From positions 4,601,001 through 4,665,000 of the forward strand of contig NZ_CP111043.1 of assembly GCF_026250525.1 (NCBI RefSeq): a stretch of DNA of 64,000 bases, read 5' to 3'. The translations under genes were made by a program, and so were the position numbers. Source of the DNA: Chondrinema litorale (GTDB taxonomy: Bacteria; Bacteroidota; Bacteroidia; Cytophagales; Flammeovirgaceae). The notes beneath the pieces were generated by a model. The model was given only the letters and a program-made list of their open reading frames with translations, had not been told where the DNA came from and did no database searches. The first letter of the stretch is position 1. Each line of letters opens with the position of its first letter. Positions 9,787 through 18,054 of the stretch are shown in pieces.

Positions 9787-11136
9787 TTAAAAGATTAAGG
9801 TGAATTTTGTGCCTTTTCCTGTTGCAGAGCTTACTAAAATTTCTCCTCTGTGTAAATACATAACTTGTCGGCAAAAGCTTAAGCCAATTCCAGAACCTCT
9901 TTCTTTAGTAGTATAAAAGGGAATAAAAATTTGTTCCATAGTCTCAGTATCCATTCCGCAAGCATTATCTGCTACTGTAAAACAAATTCTTTTATTTTCA
10001 TTTTCGAAAATTGAAACTTTAATCTCAGGGTTTTCAGTACCTTGTAAAGCATCTGCCGCATTATTTAGAAGATTAATAAAGACTTGTTCCAACAAGTTTG
10101 GGTCTGCTGTTAAGCTTAATGTTTTCTCTACTCGCTCTAAATTTAAATTGATGCCATTTTCATATAAAACTGGTTGATACAGCGCTATTACACTTTTTAT
10201 TAAACTATAGCAGTCAACATTTTTGAAAATTGGCTGAGGTAGCCTAGTTAGGTTTTTGTAAGCTTCGGTAAAATTTAACAATCCATTTCCACGATCTTCA
10301 ATGGCAGATAAACCATTAATTAAATTATTATGATGAAAAGTGGGGATAACAGTATCAGAATGTATTTGATGCTTAACAATCTCTAAAAGTGTGGAAGACA
10401 ATGAAGTAATTGGTGCGACAGAATTCATAATTTCATGGGTGAGGATTCTAATGAGTTTTTGCCATGAGTCCAATTCCTGACCAACTAGCTCGCTTTTTAT
10501 ATCATGAGCAGAAATAAGCGTAAAGTACTTGTCTTTCAGCTTAAAAGCACTAGCCTGAAATGATACTAACATCAACTGATTTTGAAACTCAATTTTCAGT
10601 AGCTTTCGCTCGCCAGGTTTCATGTCGAAAATAGATGCACGATTATTTATATTATTCTTGAGTTCATTAATATTTCGTGGTCTAACTAATTTGCTATTTA
10701 GAATTTTCTCCTTCATAAAAGGGTTGAGGAGCAGAATTTCACCCGTTTTATCAAAACTTAAAATTCCAATATCAATATGATCTATAAGAGTCTGTAGTTG
10801 TAAAAAATGCATTTCACGCTCATTGTTAAGCTCTTGCATTCTATTACTAATCTGGTTGAAGGAATTATAAAGTTTTTCAAATGAGTTTCCTCTAATGCCT
10901 CCAAAATGACTTGAGAAGTCGTTGTTTGTAACCGCCAACATAAAGTTGCTGAGGTCTCTGTTTACTTTGTCAGTAAAATAAAAAAACTCAAAAAATTGAA
11001 GGGAAATGAGCACAAATACATAAAATGCTCTAAGGTGTTTATGTATGATAAAGAAACAATAAAGAAACAGGGTAATTGATAGAATAAGCAGAAGAATTCT
11101 GAATAAAATATTTACCCTGTAACTTTTTAAAAACAT
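9787..11136 (-). CDS. Sensor histidine kinase, NtrY-like, orphan
   Basis: 449 residues. Two hydrophobic segments at about 10-30 and 35-55 anchor the protein with almost no periplasmic loop. A HAMP-like helix pair and a PAS-like segment (about 110-215: IDIGILSFDKTGEILLLNPF) follow. The HisKA-type box is LTHEIMNSVAPI with phospho-acceptor His234. The ATPase domain shows N (FINLLNNAADAL), G1 (DNACGMD) and G2 (GSGIGLSFCRQV) boxes. The architecture matches NtrY-type kinases that normally pair with an NtrC-type regulator. No response regulator gene lies anywhere in the window, so the partner is elsewhere. Confidence 0.88.
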   Translation of the reverse strand: MFLKSYRVNILFRILLLILSITLFLYCFFIIHKHLRAFYVFVLISLQFFEFFYFTDKVNRDLSNFMLAVTNNDFSSHFGGIRGNSFEKLYNSFNQISNRMQELNNEREMHFLQLQTLIDHIDIGILSFDKTGEILLLNPFMKEKILNSKLVRPRNINELKNNINNRASIFDMKPGERKLLKIEFQNQLMLVSFQASAFKLKDKYFTLISAHDIKSELVGQELDSWQKLIRILTHEIMNSVAPITSLSSTLLEIVKHQIHSDTVIPTFHHNNLINGLSAIEDRGNGLLNFTEAYKNLTRLPQPIFKNVDCYSLIKSVIALYQPVLYENGINLNLERVEKTLSLTADPNLLEQVFINLLNNAADALQGTENPEIKVSIFENENKRICFTVADNACGMDTETMEQIFIPFYTTKERGSGIGLSFCRQVMYLHRGEILVSSATGKGTKFTLIF

Positions 11137-11179
11137 AATTTATTTAGCTGAAGATTAGATGATTATTTCACTTAAATTT

Positions 11180-12235
11180 TTACAGCATAAAAACTTTTTT
11201 CAATAATTCTGTTATTTCATCTACACCTTCTTGAAGTGGTAGAATTACAGGTATACCTGTTCTTTCTGCATATTCTTTTTGTACTTCTTTTATTTCGTTT
11301 GGAGCTAAGCCATAGGTGTTTAACGTAATTGCCAATGTTTTTACCCCATACATTTTTATAAGTGCAATTTCTTCTTCGATTTCTGGAAGTTTACCATACT
11401 CTTCTTCATCGTCGAAATACAGCCTAGTTGGTTGGTGCTGTAAAATAACACCGTCCATTTTACCAGAAAGCAAGAATTCTGAACCGCAAGGGCCAGATGG
11501 GTTTCTTAAAGCAGATTGACCCTCAACAAAAATCACATCTGGTTTAGCTTCTTTGTAGCAATTATAAATGGCATTCTCAATCTCACCAGAGATAAAATCG
11601 TTTGGTGTACAATCGAATATAAAACCATATTTTCCTCCTTGTAACCAACCTGTTTGGCCTGTGTAAATCATCTCTGATTTCAAACCATACTTTTTAGTCG
11701 ACTGAGTAAGCATTCTGGCAGTTGTTCTTTTGCCAATAGCACATTCAGTCCCTAAAACTGCAATTTTTGGTGCAACAACTTCTTTAATTTTTCCGGTCCA
11801 GAAGTGGAGTTCGTTAAAAGTTCTAGGTTTTCTTATATCAAATATTTTACAGCCATTTCTCTCTGCCAATTCACGCATTTCTATTCGGTTGCTTACCAAA
11901 TCGTGTAAACCATTTACAATAGAAATTCCATTCTCTAGAAATAACTTCACTACTTTTAGTAGCTCATCTGGTAAGTAACCTCCGTGGGTTGCCACACCAA
12001 TAATTCCATAATCTACCTTATAATTTAAGGTTTTTAATGCGTGATCTAATGATTCAAAAACCGGGATATCTCTGTGTTTTCCGTCTAATACTTCACCAGC
12101 ATCTTTCCCTGCACATTTATGATCAATAACACCTGCTATTTTATATCTTTCAGTACCTCTAACCAGCCCATGAGCAGTTTTAGCGTCATTTAACATAAAG
12201 TATCCGTTTGTGATGATCAGTGCAGTTCCTTCCAT
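11180..12235 (-). CDS. DUF1611 protein, DgcN-like (putative D-glutamate N-acetyltransferase)
   Basis: 351 residues of the DUF1611 family. It shows a Rossmann-like N-terminal half (ALIITNGYFMLNDAKTAHGL, YKIAGVIDHKCAGKDAGEVL) and a P-loop-like GTECAIGKRTTARM motif at about residue 160, followed by GQTGWLQGGKYG and VEGQSALRNPSGPCGSEFLL, both typical of the family. One characterised marine member, DgcN, acetylates D-glutamate together with the epimerase-like DgcA. No dgcA-like gene lies nearby, so this function is inference. It sits 43 bases from the upstream end of the kinase gene on the same strand and 44 bases after the GmhB-like gene, possibly a three-gene operon. Confidence 0.78.
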   Translation of the reverse strand: MEGTALIITNGYFMLNDAKTAHGLVRGTERYKIAGVIDHKCAGKDAGEVLDGKHRDIPVFESLDHALKTLNYKVDYGIIGVATHGGYLPDELLKVVKLFLENGISIVNGLHDLVSNRIEMRELAERNGCKIFDIRKPRTFNELHFWTGKIKEVVAPKIAVLGTECAIGKRTTARMLTQSTKKYGLKSEMIYTGQTGWLQGGKYGFIFDCTPNDFISGEIENAIYNCYKEAKPDVIFVEGQSALRNPSGPCGSEFLLSGKMDGVILQHQPTRLYFDDEEEYGKLPEIEEEIALIKMYGVKTLAITLNTYGLAPNEIKEVQKEYAERTGIPVILPLQEGVDEITELLKKVFML

Positions 12236-12279
12236 AAATTTTAAAAAATTGAGTTAAAAAATTTGTTTGAATCTAAAGC

Positions 12280-12795
12280 TTATTTTTCAATTAGCTCAAT
12301 ATTCTGGCTAAAATCATAGAGATTTTCGAAAGTAAAATCGGCAATTGTTTCTTTTTGATTCTTAGCTACTAAAACTGTATTAATGTTGAGCTTTTTGGCT
12401 GGAATAAGGTCCCTTTCCTTATCTCCAATCATAAAAGATTTTTCGGGATCGATATTAAATTTGGCAATTGCTTTCTCAAACATCAAAGAATCTGGCTTTC
12501 TGCTAAGCGATTCTGTATAGTGTGGATGATAAGGAGAGAAGTATAATTTATCTATAATGTGCTTGCAAGAGTTTTGAAGTGTTTCGTGGCATCTTAAAAC
12601 ATCTTCTGCTGAATAAAGCCCTTTTGCAATACCCGCCTGATTGGTAATTACCACCAAACAATAGCCTTGCTTTTTTAAGATTTCCAAAGCTTCAGGTACA
12701 TTATATTCTATAATAAAATTTTCAGGCTTGTATGAATATTCACCTCTTTCTACATTCAATACTCCATCTCTATCGAGAAATATACATTTATTCAA
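12280..12795 (-). CDS. HAD-family heptose-bisphosphate phosphatase-like protein (GmhB-like) lacking the zinc site
   Basis: 171 residues of the GmhB/HisB-N subfamily of HAD phosphatases. Motif I is FLDRDGVLN with nucleophile Asp8 and acid Asp10, motif II is VITNQAG, and motif IV is MIGDKERDL. GmhB removes the 7-phosphate of heptose bisphosphate in ADP-heptose synthesis, and hldD, a later enzyme of that pathway, is at 50609. In E. coli GmhB four residues (C-x-H ... C-x-C) bind structural zinc. Here the aligned positions read Ser87, Tyr89, Ser96 and Ser98 (SPYHP, SLSRKP), so no zinc can be held. The catalytic residues are intact, so it is probably active, but its substrate may differ. Confidence 0.8.
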   Translation of the reverse strand: MNKCIFLDRDGVLNVERGEYSYKPENFIIEYNVPEALEILKKQGYCLVVITNQAGIAKGLYSAEDVLRCHETLQNSCKHIIDKLYFSPYHPHYTESLSRKPDSLMFEKAIAKFNIDPEKSFMIGDKERDLIPAKKLNINTVLVAKNQKETIADFTFENLYDFSQNIELIEK

Positions 12796-12887
12796 TTTGA
12801 TTTGTTTTTATAGTTCAAAAATTTCAAAAGAATAAAAAATCCTTTTAAAAAGCATAATTAAAAAAGAAAGTACAGACCATATTTATC

Positions 12888-12895
12888 TATATTTG
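12888..12895 (+). promoter_or_regulatory. Bacteroidota -7 box (TATATTTG) of the HisA-like gene
   Basis: TATATTTG matches the TAnnTTTG consensus exactly and lies 27 bases upstream of the chosen ATG. No TTG element is found at the expected 17-21 base distance. Its position overlaps an upstream alternative start, which argues against that longer reading. Confidence 0.5.
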
Positions 12896-12922
12896 GAATA
12901 TAAAAATCAATTAACAGCACAT

Positions 12923-13648
12923 ATGATACAAATTATACCTTCAATATCTATTATCGGTGGTAAGGTAGTAAGACTTGCCCAAGGTAATTATAAAAATAGA
13001 ATCGAGTATAAAGAAAGCCCGATTGATATTGCTAAAAAATTCGAAGATCATGGAATAAAAAATGTTCATTTAATTGATCTTGACGGCACAAAAAAAGGAC
13101 AAGTCGTAAACTACGATGCATTGGGCTTAATTTGTGGACATACTGATCTAAATGTTAACTTCGGAGGTGGAGTAAATACAGATGGAGATATAATTAAAGT
13201 TTTTGAATACGGTGCTAAGTCTGTTACAGTAGGGAGTTTGGCTATTAAAAATCCTAATTTATTTTCTTCTTGGATTATTTCTTATGGAAGAAGTAAAATA
13301 ACATTGAGTGCAGATGCGCTAAATGGAAAGATTAGTATAAGAGGTTGGCAAACAAAAACGGAAACTGATCTGATGGAGCATATCAGTAACTACTACAATA
13401 AAAGTATTTTGTATGTAAAATGTAGCGATGTGGCAAAGGATGGATTACTAGAAGGGCCAGCTTTTGCAATATATGAAGACATTTTAAAAAAATTCTCTGG
13501 AATAAAATTGCTTGCTAGTGGTGGTATAAGTAGTTTAGACGATGTAAAGAAGTTGGAAGAAATGGGCGTTTACGCAGCAATTATTGGTAAAGCGTATTAC
13601 GAAAACAAGATCTCACTAAAAGAGATTTCACAATACCTGTCAAATTGA
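12923..13648 (+). CDS. HisA-like (phosphoribosylformimino)-AICAR-ribotide isomerase homologue with altered active site
   Basis: 241 residues of a (beta/alpha)8 HisA-family protein: IIGGKVVRLAQGNY, VHLIDLDGTKKG, NFGGGV, VTVGSLAIKNP, GWQTKTE, SDVAKDGLLEGP, LASGGISSLDDV. HisA opens the ribose ring of ProFAR in histidine synthesis using a first Asp in the motif PA(I/L)D. Here that position is Ser9 (PSIS). The second catalytic Asp is kept (Asp131), and the loop Thr is Ser168. The gene stands alone, with no his genes in the window. It may be a paralogue with a different substrate rather than the histidine enzyme. The ATG at 12923 is chosen because the -7 box lies over the longer alternative start. 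Confidence 0.75.
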   Translation: MIQIIPSISIIGGKVVRLAQGNYKNRIEYKESPIDIAKKFEDHGIKNVHLIDLDGTKKGQVVNYDALGLICGHTDLNVNFGGGVNTDGDIIKVFEYGAKSVTVGSLAIKNPNLFSSWIISYGRSKITLSADALNGKISIRGWQTKTETDLMEHISNYYNKSILYVKCSDVAKDGLLEGPAFAIYEDILKKFSGIKLLASGGISSLDDVKKLEEMGVYAAIIGKAYYENKISLKEISQYLSN

Positions 13649-13694
13649 TTAAATTTTGTTCTTAGGGCTCAGTTAACAATATAAAAACCGTTAT

Positions 13695-13720
13695 AAAATA
13701 CCTTTAAAAGTATTTTTTTT
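13695..13720 (+). terminator. Probable terminator after the HisA-like gene
   Basis: A 7-bp stem (aaaatac / gtatttt) with an 8-base loop is followed by a run of T. It lies 47 bases after the HisA-like stop. Confidence 0.5.
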
Positions 13721-13899
13721 ATACTTTTAAATCTGTATTACAGTTTTTAACAAAAAAAATTATTGTATATACATATAAATTAATATTGAAAATTTTGAAA
13801 TACTTTTATTTTTTATAAATTGCCAATTAATAATTTTTATATTAGTAATTGTTAAAAACAGCTAATAATCAATTGTCTTTAATATTAAAAGAAAAAGAA

Positions 13900-14379
13900 A
13901 TGAGTGCATCTATTAAATTAGATCAAACTGACCGTAAAATCCTGACTATATTACAAAAGCATGCGAAAATTACGAATGCTCAACTTTCAAAAGATATAGA
14001 TCTCTCTCCAGCTCCTACCTTAGAAAGAGTTAAGAAGTTAGAAAACACAGGAATTATAGAAAGTTATCACGCTAAGCTAAATGGTCAGTTACTAGGCTTC
14101 GATGTGAATTCTTTTGTAAGTGTTAAAGTCAACAGGTTTGATAAGAAAAGTGTGGAATCCTTTTTAGGAAAGATAAATAAAGTTGATGAAGTTATGGAAT
14201 GCCACAGTGTAAGTGGTGAGTATAATTTTTTACTTAGAATAGTAGCTAAAGACTTAGCTTCGTTCGAAGCAGTTCTTAGTGAGAAGATAAGCACAATTAC
14301 AGAGGTCGCAGAGTATAACTCAATGATCATTATGTCTACACCCAAAGACACTAAAGTGATACCTGTAGAGAAAATGTAA
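13900..14379 (+). CDS. Lrp/AsnC-family transcriptional regulator
   Basis: 159 residues. The N-terminal winged helix-turn-helix is LDQTDRKILTILQKHAKITNAQLS followed by DLSPAPTLERVKKLENTGII. The C-terminal RAM (ligand-binding, oligomerising) domain contains VMECHSVSGEYNFLLRIVAKDLASFE. Such proteins sense amino acids and often control amino-acid metabolism. The frame is open 17 codons further up from a TTG, but the ATG at 13900, preceded by an A-rich stretch as is usual in this phylum, gives the standard length. It is monocistronic with its own terminator. Targets are unknown. Confidence 0.92.
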   Translation: MSASIKLDQTDRKILTILQKHAKITNAQLSKDIDLSPAPTLERVKKLENTGIIESYHAKLNGQLLGFDVNSFVSVKVNRFDKKSVESFLGKINKVDEVMECHSVSGEYNFLLRIVAKDLASFEAVLSEKISTITEVAEYNSMIIMSTPKDTKVIPVEKM

Positions 14380-14391
14380 AAAATTTACTTC

Positions 14392-14434
14392 AAAAAAATA
14401 GCCCGATATGTTTTTCATACCGGGCTATTTTTTT
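14392..14434 (+). terminator. Strong intrinsic terminator of the Lrp-family gene
   Basis: A 19-bp stem with one A-C mismatch (core aatagcccg / cgggctatt), a five-T loop and a closing T run. It lies 13 bases after the stop codon. Confidence 0.85.
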
Positions 14435-14729
14435 GAAAAATATTAATACTTTATTCTTAGGCTTAAAAAAATTTAAGTTTTACTTTTACTATAAGCCTTA
14501 TTTTTTGTTTATAAATGTTAATTTTTAACAGAATAAAGCTATATTTACATACTGTTTAACGCTTTTATTAATCATCCTCAAAGCCTGATCGCTTTTTTGT
14601 ACTTCAGGCTTATCCATCATCAATTATTATAAAAAACTCAATGCAGTTACATCTGTAACTGTAAAGCTAATTATTTCCAAATTATTACTACTAAGTGTAA
14701 GAATATCTAATCTTTAAAATGTTTATCTT
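14435..14729. other. 295-base leader region before the HNH-AP2 gene, with two inverted repeats
   Basis: This intergenic stretch contains no convincing gene. Two small symmetric elements are visible: aagcctga / tcaggctt at 14581-14611 with a 15-base loop and no T tract after it, and cagttac-atct-gtaactg at 14644-14661. The second is a compact 18-base palindrome of the size of a regulator binding site. Neither can be assigned to a known regulator. Confidence 0.4.
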
Positions 14730-15236
14730 ATGCATTTAAACCTGATTAACTCTACAAAAAAAGTTAAAGTTTGTAGAAAAGGTTTTGCTTATCTTAAGAA
14801 ACAAGGACTTGATAAGGGATGGAGGTTACATTCTGCAGGGTATGCGGTGTATCAGTTTACCAGATTCGGTAGAATAAACACTTTGTATCTGCACAAGTTA
14901 CTTGCTGAGCAATTTCTACAGACACCTAGTACTGAAAAGAAATTATTTGTAAGAATGATTAATGGAAACAAGCTCGATTGTCAATTAGATAACATTGAAT
15001 ATACAACAATGGCAGAGCTTAGAAGAGAGCAGTCAACGACAACTGGGTTTAGAGGTGTTTCTAAAGACGGAAATAAATTTAGAGCAGTAATCTACGATAA
15101 AGGAGAAAGAATATATTTAGGGATGTATTCTACTGCAGAAGAAGCAGCTAAGGCTTATGATGAAGAATCTTTTAAAAGATTCGGACTCACCAAAAGCCTT
15201 AACTACAGAGCAAAATATGAGTCTATGGATGTTTAA
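14730..15236 (+). CDS. AP2-domain protein derived from an HNH homing endonuclease
   Basis: 168 residues. The C-terminal part, about 106-152, is an AP2/ERF-type DNA-binding domain: GFRGVSKDGNKFRAVIY, then RIYLGMYSTAEEAAKAYDEE. The N-terminal part, about 30-95, resembles the HNH nuclease core of free-standing homing endonucleases (LHKLLAEQF ... INGNKLDCQLDNIEY). In active relatives the second motif reads VNHxNGxKxDN; here it is VRMINGNKLDCQLDN, with Met76 in place of the His that activates water. His55 of the first motif remains. The protein may bind DNA without cutting it. It overlaps the convergent DUF547 gene by four bases. No intron or insertion site is evident around it. Confidence 0.75.
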   Translation: MHLNLINSTKKVKVCRKGFAYLKKQGLDKGWRLHSAGYAVYQFTRFGRINTLYLHKLLAEQFLQTPSTEKKLFVRMINGNKLDCQLDNIEYTTMAELRREQSTTTGFRGVSKDGNKFRAVIYDKGERIYLGMYSTAEEAAKAYDEESFKRFGLTKSLNYRAKYESMDV

Positions 15237-15958
15237 TTACTAGTTAAATTAAGTTTCCAGTTATACTCCTTAAATTCCAATAAATAATTTTCGGGTATTT
15301 TTTTATCTCTGTATTGATTTATAAAATTCAATACACCTTTATTTGTATTTCCAAAATCTGAATGGTACCAGTCAAATATTTTAGATATGGTTAACTTCCG
15401 TTGCGCTTTATCTGTATAAATGATATTTGAGTCATTTAAAGAAGTACGGGTGTTATTTGTTAGCTGATGTTCAATACTTTGGGGAGTATAAGCATAGTTT
15501 GCCAACTTGGGGCAACTAATTGCTGCGCAACCGAGTGCAAAATGAACTCTTGGATCCTTATATTTTAAAATTAGGTTTTTCTTTTCTAAGCGATCTAGGC
15601 TCATCATTTCACCGGCGATTTTATGATTAAACTTGTCGAAGAAACCGCTTTTATCTAGCGCTGATTTAATCGGATAATGTTTAGTAATTTGTTGAATTAC
15701 TAGAATGTTGTAGGTATTAATGTAAAATGCTTTCTTTTCTTCATCTGTAGCATCAGATAAATTAGCATTTGAAATTTGAATGTGAAGATTTTCAATTTCA
15801 TCGTAATGTGATTTTAATTTTGAATAATTGATATTGCCTTCCACAACCCATTTTTTGAAGAATACATCTGCATCAATAAAGAACTTCTCCAACTTTTGAG
15901 CTGATAAATTAACTGTTGTGAAAAATGCGATTAATAATAAGAGAACTTTGATTGACAT
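15233..15958 (-). CDS. DUF547-domain exported protein
   Basis: 241 residues with a signal peptide (LLLLIAFFTTVNLSAQ). The domain of unknown function 547 is recognisable from AFYINTYNILVIQQI, VHFALGCAAISCPKLANYAYTPQSIEHQL and the C-terminal ISKIFDWYHSDFG. The two cysteines of GCAAISCP are conserved in the family. Biochemical function is not established. It probably acts in the periplasm. It is the downstream gene on the minus strand after the sirtuin, separated by about 115 bases. Confidence 0.85.
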   Translation of the reverse strand: MSIKVLLLLIAFFTTVNLSAQKLEKFFIDADVFFKKWVVEGNINYSKLKSHYDEIENLHIQISNANLSDATDEEKKAFYINTYNILVIQQITKHYPIKSALDKSGFFDKFNHKIAGEMMSLDRLEKKNLILKYKDPRVHFALGCAAISCPKLANYAYTPQSIEHQLTNNTRTSLNDSNIIYTDKAQRKLTISKIFDWYHSDFGNTNKGVLNFINQYRDKKIPENYLLEFKEYNWKLNLTSN

Positions 15959-16072
15959 TTTGTCAGAATTATAAGATTATTAATATTTTATCTTTATAAA
16001 CTGATATTGATTGTCAAAATTGAGTCATTAAATTATATTCACTGTTGTACGTTGAGGAATTACTAGACAATA

Positions 16073-16771
16073 TTAAGCATAATGCTGTATAATTTCTTCT
16101 GAAACCTTTTTTAGACCTACACTTCCTATATCTGGAAATAGATGCAAGTTTGGTCTTCGAGATATTGGAGGTAATTCAGGATCGACTATGTATTTGGGGA
16201 CTTCGTCATGTACATAATCTATTAAACCTGCTGCAGGATATACTAAAAGAGAGGTTCCTACCACTATAAAAATATCAGCTTCTATTGCTTTTTGTACAGC
16301 TAAGTCCATCATTGGAACCATCTCGCCAAACCATACAATATGAGGTCTTAATTGAGAGCCTTTTTCACATTTATCGCCTAGTTTAATTTCCCATCCGTCT
16401 ATATTGTAAACTAAGTTTTCGTCTACAGTGCTTCGAGACTTAAATAATTCTCCATGTAAATGGATTACATTTTTGGAGCCCGCTCTTTCGTGTAGGTTGT
16501 CTACGTTTTGGGTAATAATAGTAGTATCAAAATATTTTTGGAAATTTGCCAGAATCTTATGGCCTTCATTTGGTTCTGCTTCTAAAGCCTTTTTTCTTCT
16601 TTCGTTGTAGAAATTGAGCACTAATTCTTTATCTTTTAACCAACCATCGTAAGTAGCTACTTTGTTAACATCATGTCCTTCCCATAATCCGTTACTCGCT
16701 CTAAATGTTGCTATACCACTTTCAGCACTAATACCAGCACCCGATAAAACTATTAGCTTTTTCTTTTTCAT
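16073..16771 (-). CDS. NAD-dependent protein deacylase (sirtuin, class III-like)
   Basis: 232 residues. The Rossmann signature LSGAGISAESGIATFR, the NAD loop TQNVDNLHERAG and the catalytic His106 (IHLHGE) are present. Tyr55 and Arg58 (YNERR) form the YxxR pair that in SIRT5/CobB-type sirtuins favours succinyl- or malonyl-lysine. The usual zinc ribbon of four cysteines is reduced to a single Cys135 (DKCEKGS); the first pair is replaced by KSRSTVDEN. The start at MKKKKLIVL is preferred to one seven codons upstream because it matches the family's N-terminus; the longer start is possible. Confidence 0.88.
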   Translation of the reverse strand: MKKKKLIVLSGAGISAESGIATFRASNGLWEGHDVNKVATYDGWLKDKELVLNFYNERRKKALEAEPNEGHKILANFQKYFDTTIITQNVDNLHERAGSKNVIHLHGELFKSRSTVDENLVYNIDGWEIKLGDKCEKGSQLRPHIVWFGEMVPMMDLAVQKAIEADIFIVVGTSLLVYPAAGLIDYVHDEVPKYIVDPELPPISRRPNLHLFPDIGSVGLKKVSEEIIQHYA

Positions 16772-16892
16772 ATTGAGTTTTAGTTTCAACATTAAAAATA
16801 TATTGAATAAACAGATTAAACAATTTCCTTTCTTAAAAAGTAGATTTGCCCAAGCGTGAGTTCATTTGAGCAACGATTTTAAGAAATAGTAA

Positions 16893-16921
16893 TTTGTAAA
16901 AAATTATTCTCTATATATTTG
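16893..16921 (+). promoter_or_regulatory. Promoter of menA (TTTG-N17-TATATTTG)
   Basis: A TTTG at 16893-16896 is followed after 17 bases by TATATTTG at 16914-16921, an exact match to the Bacteroidota -33/-7 consensus. It lies 21 bases upstream of the menA ATG. Confidence 0.65.
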
Positions 16922-16942
16922 AATAAAATTTTAATTAGATAA

Positions 16943-17848
16943 ATGAAAAGTAGCATTGCAGATTGGATAGAAGCTTTTAGGCTTAGAACATTGCCATTAT
17001 CATTGGCAAGTATAGGGATGGGGAGTTTTCTGGCAGCTTCGTATGGAAATTTTGATCCTATAATTTTAACTCTCTGTATTACAACTACAATTTTTCTTCA
17101 GGTACTTTCTAATCTGGCCAACGATTACGGTGACTCTAAACATGGTGCAGATAGTGTAGATAGATTAGGCCCTTCTAGAAGTGTACAGGCTGGCAAAATA
17201 ACTGCTAATGCCATGAAGAATGCGATGATACTATTCGTGTTATTTTCTCTTGCCTCAGGAATAGGTTTATTATATTATTCTTTGGGTGTTGAGAAAATCT
17301 TATACTTTTTAATATTTCTTGTTTTAGGTGTTTTGTCTATTGGTGCAGCAATAACTTATACAGCAGGTAGTAAGCCATATGGTTATGCAGGATTAGGAGA
17401 CATTTCTGTAATGATATTTTTTGGTTGGGTAGGAGTAGCAGGTACTTTTTATCTATTCACAGAGAGTTTTACCTGGGATATATTATTACCGGCAAGTAGT
17501 TGTGGTTTTTTTGCTACAGCTGTATTAAATATTAATAATATTAGAGATATAGAGTCTGATAAAAAGGCAGGCAAAAGGTCTATACCTGTAAGAATTGGAG
17601 CTACAAAAGCAAGATTTTACCATCTGATTCTTTTAATCTCCGGCTTAATAACTGCTTTTGGTTATGTTATTTTGCATTATCAAACAGCCTATCAATTTTT
17701 GTTCTTACTTGTGTTGCCTTTCTTAGGTTTAAATATAAAGGCTGTATACACTAAAAAAAGCCCTTCAGAACTAGATCCTTTTCTTAAACAAATGGCTTTA
17801 ACAAGCTTACTTTTTGTAATGTCTTTCGGGATTGGTCAATTAATTTGA
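16943..17848 (+). CDS. menA: 1,4-dihydroxy-2-naphthoate polyprenyltransferase
   Basis: A 301-residue membrane prenyltransferase of the UbiA superfamily. It attaches the isoprenoid tail to dihydroxynaphthoate to give demethylmenaquinone. The first Asp-rich motif is NDYGDSKHGAD with the following GPSRSVQAG, and the second is NIRDIESDKKAGKRSI. Eight or so membrane segments are visible. The N-terminal WIEAFRLRTLPLSLA is typical of MenA. The gene stands alone; no other men genes are near. Confidence 0.93.
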   Translation: MKSSIADWIEAFRLRTLPLSLASIGMGSFLAASYGNFDPIILTLCITTTIFLQVLSNLANDYGDSKHGADSVDRLGPSRSVQAGKITANAMKNAMILFVLFSLASGIGLLYYSLGVEKILYFLIFLVLGVLSIGAAITYTAGSKPYGYAGLGDISVMIFFGWVGVAGTFYLFTESFTWDILLPASSCGFFATAVLNINNIRDIESDKKAGKRSIPVRIGATKARFYHLILLISGLITAFGYVILHYQTAYQFLFLLVLPFLGLNIKAVYTKKSPSELDPFLKQMALTSLLFVMSFGIGQLI

Positions 17849-18054
17849 TTGTTTACAGTAGTATATTACACCTTTTTTGTTATGAATCAGCCTATTTTAT
17901 GATTGATTAACATGTAATATAATTGAATTTATAACTTTCAATAATACTGCAATATTCTAGTTTAATACTCAAATAGTGCAAATTACATATGCACTCAATG
18001 TGATCTTAGAAAATTACAATTTCTACTTAGATCAGTGTATTATCTAGATTTATT

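Noticed and set aside
12893..12922. Ten-codon extension of the HisA-like protein
   Set aside because: The -7 box TATATTTG covers that start, so it would lie upstream of the transcript.
14581..14611. Hairpin aagcctga / tcaggctt as a terminator
   Set aside because: No T tract follows on either strand and the gene upstream already has a strong terminator.
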